34,060 nt of DNA from an uncultured Acetobacteraceae bacterium (GTDB lineage: Bacteria > Pseudomonadota > Alphaproteobacteria > Acetobacterales > Acetobacteraceae). Shown here one piece after another: positions 18,191 through 26,071 of this stretch. The notes beneath the pieces are model-generated. The model was not told the DNA's origin, did no database searches, and was given only the letters and a program-made list of their open reading frames with translations. Numbering within the stretch: the first letter of the stretch is position 1; each line of letters opens with the position of its first letter. Both the position numbers and the translations under genes were made by a program. The stretch is from the NCBI GenBank assembly GCA_903895595.1, contig CAITUP010000013.1, forward strand, positions 1 through 34,060. Direction: 5' to 3'.

Positions 18191-18282
18191 GATCGCATAT
18201 GGCGGACTTCCAACACTTTCCGTCATGGTCGGGCCTGACCCGACCATGACGAGCGGGGGTGCCAAAGGTCATATGCGATAGC
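18191..18282. repeat. Short form (92 bp) of a palindromic intergenic repeat
   Basis: A REP/MITE-like element with inverted ends ATCGCATATG and CATATGCGAT and a central palindrome (18225-18247) with 9-bp arms ATGGTCGGG and CCCGACCAT around a 5-nt centre. Read on the minus strand it matches the two tandem units at 33747-34060 in left flank, palindrome and right flank, but lacks the 87 bp that separate the two palindromes in the long form. No ORF is present. Confidence 0.85.
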
Positions 18283-18406
18283 TCTAGCCGATAAATGCGC
18301 GGCGGTGGTTTCGTATAGGGGGAACGTTCCGTGCACCGACAGGTTCTTGGCCATCGGCGTGCGCAGCGGCAACTCCGGGTTCCGGGGCCGGCGGGAACAG
18401 GTCGTC

Positions 18407-18533
18407 ATGGCAGGCACGAAAACCATCGTGAACAATTCCAGCGCCGCCATATCCGTCACGATAACGTAACATAATGATCGTCGTGGCCTACAACACCGCT
18501 AACTACGGTTTCTCGCTGACGGCGCACAACTAG
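18407..18533 (+). pseudogene. Possible relic of a small gene
   Basis: An ATG at 18407 with AGG a few bases upstream opens MAGTKTIVNNSSAAISVTIT, then TAA at 18467. A second frame from 18474 reads MIVVAYNTANYGFSLTAHN and stops at 18533. The two pieces look like the beginning and end of one small beta-rich protein separated by a frameshift or small deletion. The family is not recognised. The remainder of 18108-18640 shows no gene apart from the repeat at 18191-18282 and the ppk2 terminator. Confidence 0.3.
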
Positions 18534-18590
18534 AGCGTGATCGCCGTTGGTGGAAACACATGAAGGCGTGAATCACGCGATCGAACAAAG

Positions 18591-18624
18591 GGAGAAAGCG
18601 CGCCGACCGTTTACGGTCAGCGCG
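18591..18624 (-). terminator. Intrinsic terminator after ppk2
   Basis: On the minus strand a stem with core GACCG/CGGTC, extended by five more pairs past one mismatch, around a 4-nt loop, is followed by TTTCTCCCTTT, about 17 bp past the ppk2 stop. Confidence 0.65.
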
Positions 18625-18640
18625 AAATCGCTCAGACGGG

Positions 18641-19564
18641 TCACTCGTCCATCAGCTTCGTGCGCGCCGCGGCCAGCGCCGCGGTTTCATCCGCCGTCAG
18701 GTCACGCGGCCGCAGGTCCAGCCGGTCGAGCGCATCGACGATCGCGCATACCACGACCAGCCGCGTGAACCATTTGTTATCGGACGGCACCACGAACCAG
18801 GGCGCGTGCGGCGTGGCGGTGGCGGCGATCGCCTGTTCGTAGACATGCTGGTAGTTGTCCCAATAGGCACGCTCCCGCAGGTCGGCGGTGCTGAACTTCC
18901 AGTTCTTGGCCTTGTCGTCCAACCGCTCCAGAAAGCGGCGCTTCTGCTCGTCCTTGGAGATGTGCAGGAAGAATTTCAGGATCACGGTGCCCTGATCGGC
19001 GAGATACTGCTCGAACCCGGCGATGGCGCCCAGCCGGCGATCCCAGACCTTTTTTCCGTTCAGTTCCGGCGGCAGATGCTGCTTGTCCAGCAGTTCCGGG
19101 TGCACGCGGACGACCAGCGTTTCCTCGTAATGGCTGCGGTTGAAGATGCCGATCCGGCCGCGTTCCGGCAGCGCCCGTGCCGCGCGCCACAGGAAATCGT
19201 GCTTCAGCTCCTCCGGGCTGGGGGCTTTGAAACTGGTGACCGTCACGCCCTGCGGGTTCACGCCCGACAGCACATGCTTGATCGTGCCATCCTTGCCCGC
19301 GGCATCCATGGCCTGGAACACGCACAGTACCGACCAGCGATCCTGCGCGTAGAGCTTTTCCTGCAAGGTCGCCAAATGCTCGACGCCGCCGTTCAGCAGC
19401 GCCGTGGCGTGCGCTTTGTCGATCAACCGGCCCGCCGTATCGTCCGGGTCCCAATCCTTCAGGCGGAAACCCTTGCCGTCCGTCACGCGGTAGCGGTCCA
19501 GCAGCTTGTGCAGTTCCTTGCCCGACAGGTGCTTGACGGGGTTCTTGGCGTCCGATGAGCTCAC
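18641..19564 (-). CDS. ppk2: Polyphosphate kinase 2 family protein
   Basis: PPK2 enzymes phosphorylate nucleotides (NMP or NDP) using polyphosphate. The 307-residue single-domain protein has Walker A MDAAGKDG at 86-93, the following GTIKHVLSGVNPQG, and Walker B region RIGIFNRSHYEE at about 137-148, plus the lid-region lysine/arginine-rich ISKDEQKRRFLERLDD. The sequence and length resemble the short polyphosphate:nucleotide phosphotransferase classes; the exact class and substrate cannot be fixed by eye. A GTG at 19564 with GGAAGG 8 nt upstream is chosen as start; longer starts as far as 19690 lack support. Divergent from ppx. Confidence 0.92.
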   Translation of the reverse strand: MSSSDAKNPVKHLSGKELHKLLDRYRVTDGKGFRLKDWDPDDTAGRLIDKAHATALLNGGVEHLATLQEKLYAQDRWSVLCVFQAMDAAGKDGTIKHVLSGVNPQGVTVTSFKAPSPEELKHDFLWRAARALPERGRIGIFNRSHYEETLVVRVHPELLDKQHLPPELNGKKVWDRRLGAIAGFEQYLADQGTVILKFFLHISKDEQKRRFLERLDDKAKNWKFSTADLRERAYWDNYQHVYEQAIAATATPHAPWFVVPSDNKWFTRLVVVCAIVDALDRLDLRPRDLTADETAALAAARTKLMDE

Positions 19565-19688
19565 GCGGGGACCTTCCGGTTGGTTCGGTCGCGCAGTATG
19601 CCGCATCCGCAGGTTGAAATGACACCGAAAACCGGACGGGCGCATTCGGTGCTTGCTCATGGGGGGGCAGGCAGACGACAATCGGGTC

Positions 19689-20744
19689 ATGATGCAACGC
19701 AGCGCCCTGGCGGAGAACTTCTCCGCTGTCGAACGGGACGATCAGGTGCGCCGGTTCTCCGGCAGCGCCTTCGCCGCGCTCGATCTTGGCACGAACAACT
19801 GCCGACTGCTGGTGGGCACGCCGTCCGGCGACGGATTCCGCGTGATCGACAGTTTTTCCCGCATCGTGCGTCTGGGGGAAGGATTGCACCACACGGGGCG
19901 CCTTTCCGAGGAAGCGATGGACCGGGCGATGCTGGCGTTGCAGGCCTGCGCCGACCGCCTGTCGCGCCGCCCCGTGCGCAAACTGCGCGCGATCGCCACC
20001 GAGGCCTGCCGCCGCGCCAGCAACGGGCGGGAGTTTCTGGCCCGTGTTAAAACTGAAACCGGCCTGGATGTCGGCGTGATCACCAGCCGCGAAGAAGCGG
20101 AACTCGCGCTGGAATCCTGCTCCGCTTTGCTCTGCGGCGAAGGCAGCCGAGCACTGTTGTTCGATATTGGCGGGGGTTCGACGGAGCTGGCTTGGGTCAG
20201 GCTGACGAAGGGGGAGCCGCAGCTGATCGGCTACGAGTCGCTCCCCATCGGCGTGGTCACCCTGTCCGAACGCTGGGGTAACGCCGGCTTCACCGAAGAC
20301 GGGTTCGAGGCAATGGTCGACGACGTCGCGTCCATGCTGCTGAAGTTCGAGCAAGTTCACTGCATCGCGCATGAAATCCGCAATGGCGGCGTGCGGCTGC
20401 TGGGCACCAGCGGCACCGTCACGACCCTGGCGGGCGTGGTGCTGAAGCTGGAAAAATACCGCCGTCCGGCAGTGGATGGGCTGGCTTTGTCGGCGCAGGA
20501 CGCGTCCGACGCGCTGGATTTTCTGCGCGACTTGGGGCGGGAGGGGCTGTTGCAGCACCCCTGCGTCGGGCCGGAGCGCATCGATTTCGTGCTGCCGGGA
20601 TGCGCGGTGTTCGCGGCCATCACCCGGGTCTGGCCCGCCCCCAAAATCGTCGTTGCCGATCGCGGCCTGCGGGAAGGCATGCTGCTGCGCATGATCCGCG
20701 CCGACCGGGAACGGCCCCGCAAGGTGTTCGCGACCCGTCCATGA
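19689..20744 (+). CDS. ppx: Ppx/GppA family exopolyphosphatase
   Basis: Exopolyphosphatase/guanosine pentaphosphatase family member. The 351-residue protein has the actin-like ATPase fold motifs: ALDLGTNNCRLLV near the N-terminus, ATEACRRASNG, the DIGGGSTEL phosphate-binding loop and LLGTSGTVTTLAG. The length corresponds to the short two-domain form found in alphaproteobacteria. The start is unsure: ATG at 19689/19692 is used, while an in-frame ATG at 19659 or TTG at 19653 would add 10-12 residues. It is divergent from ppk2 across a 124-bp gap, pairing polyphosphate use and degradation. The stop overlaps the rlmE start (ATGA). Confidence 0.9.
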   Translation: MMQRSALAENFSAVERDDQVRRFSGSAFAALDLGTNNCRLLVGTPSGDGFRVIDSFSRIVRLGEGLHHTGRLSEEAMDRAMLALQACADRLSRRPVRKLRAIATEACRRASNGREFLARVKTETGLDVGVITSREEAELALESCSALLCGEGSRALLFDIGGGSTELAWVRLTKGEPQLIGYESLPIGVVTLSERWGNAGFTEDGFEAMVDDVASMLLKFEQVHCIAHEIRNGGVRLLGTSGTVTTLAGVVLKLEKYRRPAVDGLALSAQDASDALDFLRDLGREGLLQHPCVGPERIDFVLPGCAVFAAITRVWPAPKIVVADRGLREGMLLRMIRADRERPRKVFATRP

Positions 20745-21433
20745 GCAAAACCCCAGGCCTGACGAACGCTCGGAAATTGTCCGTGCGCGTGAAGAAGACC
20801 AAAAACCGCACCCCGGCGTCGCGCGCTTGGCTTGAACGGCAGTTGAACGACCCCTATGTCGCGGCCGCTCAGGCGCAGGGTTATCGCTCGCGCGCCGCGT
20901 TCAAGCTGATCGAGCTGGATGAGAAATTCCACCTCCTGAAAAAGGGCGCGCGAATCGTCGATCTGGGCGCCGCCCCCGGCGGCTGGACTCAGGTCGCGGT
21001 GCAGCGCGGCGCCAAATCGGTGCTGGGGCTGGATTTGCTGCCGATCGATCCGATCCACGGCGCCGTGCTCCTGCAAGGCGATTTCAACGACCCCGAGATG
21101 CCGGCCCGGCTGATCGAGGCTTTGGGCGGCAAGGCCGATATCGTCCTGTCGGACATGGCGCCGAACACGACCGGGCATACGGCGACGGACCATCTGCGCA
21201 TTGTCGGGTTGGCGGAGCTGGCGCTGGATTTCGCTCTGACGGTCTTGAACGAGGGCGGGTCGTTCGTGGCCAAGCTGTTCCAGGGCGGGTCGGAGGGGAC
21301 AATGCTGACGCTGCTGAAGCGGCATTTTGTGAATGTACGTCACGCGAAGCCGCCGGCGAGCCGGAAGGGGTCGAGCGAGTTGTACGTGGTGGCGATGGGG
21401 TTTCGGGGCGGGTCGGACGAAGCCAAAGTTTAG
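20741..21433 (+). CDS. rlmE: 23S rRNA (uridine-2'-O-) methyltransferase RlmE (FtsJ)
   Basis: Methylates the 2'-O of U2552 in 23S rRNA late in 50S assembly, using S-adenosylmethionine. The 230-residue protein has the basic N-terminus and the K-D-K-E tetrad context: Lys in RSRAAFKLIELDEK, SAM-binding DLGAAPGGWTQVA, Asp in LSDMAPN, Lys in FVAKLFQGG and Glu in SSELYVVAMGF. The ATG at 20741 overlaps the ppx stop by 4 bp, the same ppx-rlmE coupling commonly met in alphaproteobacteria. The gene appears complete. Confidence 0.96.
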   Translation: MSKTPGLTNARKLSVRVKKTKNRTPASRAWLERQLNDPYVAAAQAQGYRSRAAFKLIELDEKFHLLKKGARIVDLGAAPGGWTQVAVQRGAKSVLGLDLLPIDPIHGAVLLQGDFNDPEMPARLIEALGGKADIVLSDMAPNTTGHTATDHLRIVGLAELALDFALTVLNEGGSFVAKLFQGGSEGTMLTLLKRHFVNVRHAKPPASRKGSSELYVVAMGFRGGSDEAKV

Positions 21434-21510
21434 TCGGTCCGGGCAGGTTCGGCTCGTCGCTCGGGAAACGCCGTTATTCTTTCGTCGCCTGCCAACGCAG
21501 ATGGATAAGC

Positions 21511-22452
21511 TCAGCTAAAACTGCGCTTGTGGAAGGCCCGCCCAAACCGCCGCAACCCCGCCCATTGTTGCTGCCAATAGGACCCCGTCGCCAGAGCCTC
21601 CTCCCCGCCGGGATCCCCCGTCGCGACATACTCTCCCCCGAAATCGGCCGTCCGGAACAGCATGTCCCACCAGGGCAGCACCGCGCCGTAATTGCAGCTC
21701 CGGTCGCCGGCCGCCTTGATCCCGTGATGCGCGCGGTGGAACCGGGGGGAGATCAGCAGACGGTCGCCGAACCAGCCGAAGGACAGGCGGACATTGGCGT
21801 GCGACAGGCTCTCCACGAAGCGCAGTACGAGGACCAGCAGAGGGAACTGTAGGGGCGGCACGCCGATCAGCACCGCGATGACGCCGAACCAGACGAAGGC
21901 GATCGCATCGTCCAGCAAATGGTTGCGGTCGTCGGACCAGAACGTCATCTGCCGTTGGGCGTGATGCAACGAATGCAGCGCCCACCACCAGCGGAACCGA
22001 TGTGCCAGCCAATGCCGCCAGTAATCGGCGAAATCCAGGATCGCCGCGTATACCAGGAACGTCAGCACCTGCTGCCCCAACAGGAGGGGGAATAGTCGCT
22101 CCAAGGTCGGGGGCACCCAGCCATGGTCGGCCAGGGCGCCATTCACCGCCACCTGCGCGCGGTAGAAGAGTACGAACGTCACCAGCGGCAGCACACCGAC
22201 GCGGGAAATCACCGTATACAGCGCGTCCACCCAGACGGCGCTGCTGTCGGGCCAGCGCTCGACCGGACGCCAGCGCTCCAGCGGCAGGCACACCGCGAAG
22301 GTGATCGCCACTTGGCAGGCGCCGTAAACTGCGAACAGCGCCCAGTTGAAGGCGATATCCTCCCAGCTCATCAACCCCAACCGGTACAGCAAGGGGATCA
22401 GCAGGTATTCCTGCACCCAGCCGGCGGCGATGCCGAACGGGTCGTCCATCAT
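21511..22452 (-). CDS. Sterol desaturase / fatty acid hydroxylase family membrane protein
   Basis: A 313-residue multi-span membrane protein with the histidine clusters of the fatty-acid-hydroxylase superfamily, which bind a di-iron centre: HWLAH, HSLHH and HRAHHG, plus a further conserved DRNHLLDD. The substrate is unknown (lipid, sterol or hopanoid-like are possible). The ATG at 22452 overlaps the stop of the YVTN beta-propeller gene (ATGA), so translation is coupled and the two proteins probably act in one envelope process. An upstream in-frame extension to 22581 lies wholly inside the preceding gene and is rejected. Confidence 0.88.
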   Translation of the reverse strand: MMDDPFGIAAGWVQEYLLIPLLYRLGLMSWEDIAFNWALFAVYGACQVAITFAVCLPLERWRPVERWPDSSAVWVDALYTVISRVGVLPLVTFVLFYRAQVAVNGALADHGWVPPTLERLFPLLLGQQVLTFLVYAAILDFADYWRHWLAHRFRWWWALHSLHHAQRQMTFWSDDRNHLLDDAIAFVWFGVIAVLIGVPPLQFPLLVLVLRFVESLSHANVRLSFGWFGDRLLISPRFHRAHHGIKAAGDRSCNYGAVLPWWDMLFRTADFGGEYVATGDPGGEEALATGSYWQQQWAGLRRFGRAFHKRSFS

Positions 22453-23396
22453 TTCACCGCGGCGGGCGCCCGCGCGTTCAGATACAGCCCGTGCGGCGAG
22501 CGGCCGACATCCACGGTCTGGTAGGAACCCGTCGCGGGGTCGAGCACCGCGACCTTCGCCGCCCAGCGCCGCGTGATCCACAGCTTGCCATCGGGCGCGA
22601 AATCGATGTCATCGGGACCACCGGGGATTGCATACGTCCGCATTACTTTCAGCGTCCCCGCGTCAAGCGCCGCCGTCGTCCCGCCGGCCCTATTGTTCAC
22701 CCAGAGTATCTTACGGTCCGGCGACAGGAACAGGTTATGCGCCCCCTTCCCCGTCTGGATTTTTGTCAATACGTGGCCGGTTGCCGGATCCACTTGGGCC
22801 ACATAATCGGTACCCATGTCGGCAACCAGCACCTTGCCGTTCAGCCACAGCACACCCGCCGGTGTTTTTCCCACCGGCTCATTCCACTTCACCGCCATCG
22901 CGCGCAGATCGATCGCCACCAGCCGGTCGCTGTCCTGCAGGGTCACGAATGCGACGGCGGAATCGGGCGAATACGCGATATGACTGGGCGTCGAGACCAC
23001 CGGGAACCGCTTGATCAGCTTCATGCTGGCGGCGTCGTAAACATCGATCTGATTTCGCGCGAGGCCGGCAACTGTCAAAAATTTGCCGTCCGGGCTGAAC
23101 CCCAGCTGATAGGGATCGGCCACCGGCATGCGCTTCTGGATCGCCCCCGTGGCGGGATCGAGGAACAGCATCTCGTTCCCCGCGGTGTCCCCCACCAGCA
23201 GGCTTTTGCCATCGGGGCTGAGCACCAGATGATGCGGCTCCCGCGAGACGGGGATACGCCGGACCTCCTGCTGGGTGGCCATGTCGACGACACTGATCGA
23301 GGCCCCGGCGGAGTTGATGACGTACACGACCCCGGCGGCACGGGAGGCGGGTGAGAGACAAAGGCAAAGCAGCAGCCCGAAGGTAATTCGCCGCAT
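22449..23396 (-). CDS. Secreted YVTN-type beta-propeller protein
   Basis: A 315-residue exported protein. Signal peptide: MRRITFGLLLCLCLSPASRA, likely cleaved after SRA. The mature part is built from about seven repeats of about 40 residues with the pattern LSPDGKxLxV and xxVxDxAT, typical of YVTN/lactonase-like beta-propellers (for example LSPDGKSLLVGD, FSPDGKFLTVAG, FAPDGKLWITRR). No catalytic motif is evident. AGGAG lies 8 nt before the ATG at 23396. The stop overlaps the start of the sterol-desaturase-like gene, suggesting a two-gene envelope operon. Confidence 0.9.
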   Translation of the reverse strand: MRRITFGLLLCLCLSPASRAAGVVYVINSAGASISVVDMATQQEVRRIPVSREPHHLVLSPDGKSLLVGDTAGNEMLFLDPATGAIQKRMPVADPYQLGFSPDGKFLTVAGLARNQIDVYDAASMKLIKRFPVVSTPSHIAYSPDSAVAFVTLQDSDRLVAIDLRAMAVKWNEPVGKTPAGVLWLNGKVLVADMGTDYVAQVDPATGHVLTKIQTGKGAHNLFLSPDRKILWVNNRAGGTTAALDAGTLKVMRTYAIPGGPDDIDFAPDGKLWITRRWAAKVAVLDPATGSYQTVDVGRSPHGLYLNARAPAAVK

Positions 23397-23746
23397 GGGG
23401 GTCACTCCTGTATCCAGGCGTGGCATAGGCGATGGCGGCGGAATCGGGCAAGCGCGGGGTTCGCGGGGCTGCCCCGGCGGAACCGGTCCGAGGGGCCGCG
23501 GAAACACGTTTTCGTGATGTCCGGGCGGGCCGATCCGGTTCCCGGCGGGTGCCGTGGGCGCGGCTTCTCGGGTTCGGCGATAAAGCGTTGCCGAAAGGGC
23601 GGGCGTGCCGCTAAAGGGTCGGCGCCGCCGGTTAACAAAGGTTAAACGTCTCACGAATTAGACGATTAACCCGCGACGGCGAAAACGGGGCAGAGGACCG
23701 ATCCGGCCTCGGTTAGGCCGGTCAAACCGCGTTACCTGAGGACACG
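23397..23746. promoter_or_regulatory. Divergent intergenic region with a cluster of TTAA sites
   Basis: A 350-bp gap between the beta-propeller gene (minus) and the Trp-rich repeat gene (plus). The left part is GC-rich without recognisable signals. At 23632-23645 it has TTAA-N6-TTAA and a further GATTAACC at about 23664-23671. These resemble CtrA half-sites (TTAAC), although the full-site spacing of 7 is not met. A GAGGAC ribosome binding site precedes the ATG at 23747. No gene is seen here. Confidence 0.35.
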
Positions 23747-26071
23747 ATGACGGTCACTTGGAGGCTCATCAGCGCTGACGCGCAGGCTGCCATCTCGGTC
23801 CCCCCGCTGGTAAACGGCGGCGATTTGTTCAGCACGCCCGCGCTCCAGACGAACGGCACCGTCATCGAGTCCGCTGGCGCCACGACCCTGATCGCGACGC
23901 TCGACACTACCTACCTGATGCAAGCGACAGACGGCTCCGGCACGACGCTCCAGTTCAACGGCAGCGCTGTCGCCCCATCCACGTTCGCATCCACCCTCGG
24001 GACGCCGATCGGCGCCGAGATCGAGACGTCCGGCCGATACGAGGTCGCCTGGAAGAACACCACGACCGGCCTCTACAGCGTCTGGCTCACGGACAGCGAC
24101 GGCGCCTATATCGCAACAACGATCGACAACGTAACCGCCACCAACCTGACCCTGGAACAGGCCGAAACGGGCTTCCAGCAGGATCTGAATGGCGATGGCA
24201 CGATCGGGGTTCCCGGCACCGTCATCGAGTTCTTCGGCGCAACCGCCCTGGTGGAAAACCCAAACGGTACCTTCAACCTGGAAGCCAATGACGGTACCGG
24301 CCCGCTGCTCAAGGTCGGTGGCACCCCGGTCGGCGATCCCGCGGCGCTGTCGCCGGGGACACCGGTCGCCGCCGAAATTCAAGCGTCCGGGAGTTACCTG
24401 GTCGCCTTCTCCGACGGAACGACCGCTTTCACGTTCTGGAACGTGGACGCCCGGGGCAACTACGCGGGCACCCCGTACGATTTCAACATCTCCGGCACAA
24501 GTATTATCGTCGAGAATTTGGAACAGAGTTTCCACCAGGACCTGAACGGGGACGGCGTCATTGGCCTCTCCGGCACCGCGATCGAGTCGGCCGGCGCGAC
24601 AACGTTGCTGCTGGTTGCGGGCACCTATGCCCTCGAAGGCAGCAATAATACTGGGCCGGCGTTGCAGAACAACGGCGACGTTGTGACCGCCGGCCTTTTC
24701 AGCAGCACGATCGGGTCGCCGATCGCGGCCGAAGCCCTGTCGTCCGGCGGATACGAGGTCGCGTGGAAGAACAATACTACCGGGCTTTTCACGATTTGGT
24801 ACACCGACGCCGCCGGTAACCATACCGGCACCCCTCTGTCCGGCGTCTCCGGCACCAGCTTAGGCCTGGAGACCGCCGAAACGAACTTCCAGCAGGACTT
24901 GAATGGAGACGGAACGATTGGCGTGCTGGGCACCGTCATAGAATCGTTCGGCTCGACGACATTACTGAGCCAAGGTGGAAATTATATCTTACAGGCGTCG
25001 GACGGCACCGGCCCCACGCTGAAATTCAACAATGCCACGGTCACCGTCGGGCAGTTCGGCGCATGGACACCGATCGCGGCCGAGCAGGTCTCCGGCGGAT
25101 ACGAGATCGCCTTCAAGAATTCCTCTCTCGGTTCCTATATTGTCTGGAACACCGACAGCAACGGCGCCTACACCGCCAGCGCCACCGCGGTCGTCGCCGG
25201 GTCGGACTTCGGGTTGGAGACGCTGGAAACCTCCTTCCACCAGGACCTGAATGGCGACGGCACCATCGGCCCGCCGCCGCCGACGGTCGTCGAGGCCTTC
25301 GGCGCGACCATCCTCGGCATTTCCGGCAACCAATACGTCATGAACCCCGTGGCCGGCGGCACCGGCCCCGCGCTGAAATTCAACAATGCCACGGTCATCG
25401 TCGGGCAGTTCGGCGCATGGACACCGATCGCGGCCGAGCAGATCTCCGGCGGATACGAGATTGCCTTCAAGAATTCCGGCCTCGGTTCCTATGTTGTCTG
25501 GAACACCGACAGCAACGGCGCCTACACCGCCAGCGCCACCGCGGTCGTCGCCGGGTCGGACTTCGGGTTGGAGACGCTGGAAACCTCCTTCCACCAGGAC
25601 CTCAATGGCGATGGCCGCCTCTCGGCCGTGGTCGACCTCGGAACCAGCAGTGCCGATACGCTCAACCTGACCGGCCAAACCGCCGTCACCACCGTCAACC
25701 TGAGCAGCAACACCGCCCAGGTCAGCGCCGGCCAGAACCAGCCGAGTCTAAGTTTCATCGGCGCGCCTGACGCGATCACGCTTGGAACGGCGGGGGCGAC
25801 GATCGAATACGCGCTCGCCCCCACCAGCGGTATCGAAACGATCGCCAATTTCACGCTCGGCCGCGACGAATTGAATATCGACCTCATGGGATTTGCCAGC
25901 AGTGTGCTGCAAGCATTCGACACCACCGTCTCCGGCAATGCCGCCATCGCGATTACCAGCAGCGCCGACCGCACCCATGGGATCGTTTTGCTCAACACCA
26001 CCGGCCAAACCGCGTCCTCGCTGATCGCCGGTCACACCGCCTTCACCGACGGACACGCGCTTATCGGCTAG
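23747..26071 (+). CDS. Repeat protein with five Trp-rich (W_rich_C-like) modules
   Basis: A 774-residue protein of five modules of about 118 residues (about 37-156, 157-275, 276-394, 395-511, 512-628). Four of the modules start with a GTVIES.GATTL-like segment. All have a YEVAWKN..TG..xVWxTDxxG core and end in FQQDLNGDGTIG or FHQDLNGDG, a DxNxDG calcium-loop-like motif. This matches the Trp-rich Synechocystis C-terminal domain pattern (PF07483) from memory. The last 145 residues (ADTLNLTGQTAVTTVN, then a GIETIANFTLGRDELNIDL part) look like the C-terminal region of type-I-secreted calcium-binding proteins. No signal peptide is present, which fits type I export, but no transporter is in the window. 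Probably an extracellular or surface protein. It overlaps the convergent membrane gene by 11 bp. Confidence 0.85.
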   Translation: MTVTWRLISADAQAAISVPPLVNGGDLFSTPALQTNGTVIESAGATTLIATLDTTYLMQATDGSGTTLQFNGSAVAPSTFASTLGTPIGAEIETSGRYEVAWKNTTTGLYSVWLTDSDGAYIATTIDNVTATNLTLEQAETGFQQDLNGDGTIGVPGTVIEFFGATALVENPNGTFNLEANDGTGPLLKVGGTPVGDPAALSPGTPVAAEIQASGSYLVAFSDGTTAFTFWNVDARGNYAGTPYDFNISGTSIIVENLEQSFHQDLNGDGVIGLSGTAIESAGATTLLLVAGTYALEGSNNTGPALQNNGDVVTAGLFSSTIGSPIAAEALSSGGYEVAWKNNTTGLFTIWYTDAAGNHTGTPLSGVSGTSLGLETAETNFQQDLNGDGTIGVLGTVIESFGSTTLLSQGGNYILQASDGTGPTLKFNNATVTVGQFGAWTPIAAEQVSGGYEIAFKNSSLGSYIVWNTDSNGAYTASATAVVAGSDFGLETLETSFHQDLNGDGTIGPPPPTVVEAFGATILGISGNQYVMNPVAGGTGPALKFNNATVIVGQFGAWTPIAAEQISGGYEIAFKNSGLGSYVVWNTDSNGAYTASATAVVAGSDFGLETLETSFHQDLNGDGRLSAVVDLGTSSADTLNLTGQTAVTTVNLSSNTAQVSAGQNQPSLSFIGAPDAITLGTAGATIEYALAPTSGIETIANFTLGRDELNIDLMGFASSVLQAFDTTVSGNAAIAITSSADRTHGIVLLNTTGQTASSLIAGHTAFTDGHALIG
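25018..25615 (+). repeat. Recent tandem duplication within the repeat protein gene
   Basis: Segments 25018-25261 and 25372-25615 (offset 354 bp, 118 codons) are nearly identical at the DNA level, with nine differences over about 242 bp by my count. The other three modules of the gene are much more diverged. This indicates recent duplication or gene conversion of one module. Confidence 0.9.

Noticed and set aside
18223-18459. Small minus-strand gene of 78 codons
   Set aside because: It runs into the palindromic repeat, has no ribosome binding site and no recognisable domain.
18777-20558. 593-codon minus-strand frame over ppk2 and ppx
   Set aside because: It crosses two divergent genes in the wrong frame; both are well supported by motifs.
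24181-25610. Dockerin domains of a cellulosome
   Set aside because: The DxNxDG loops occur singly at the end of each Trp-rich module, not as the duplicated pair needed for a dockerin.
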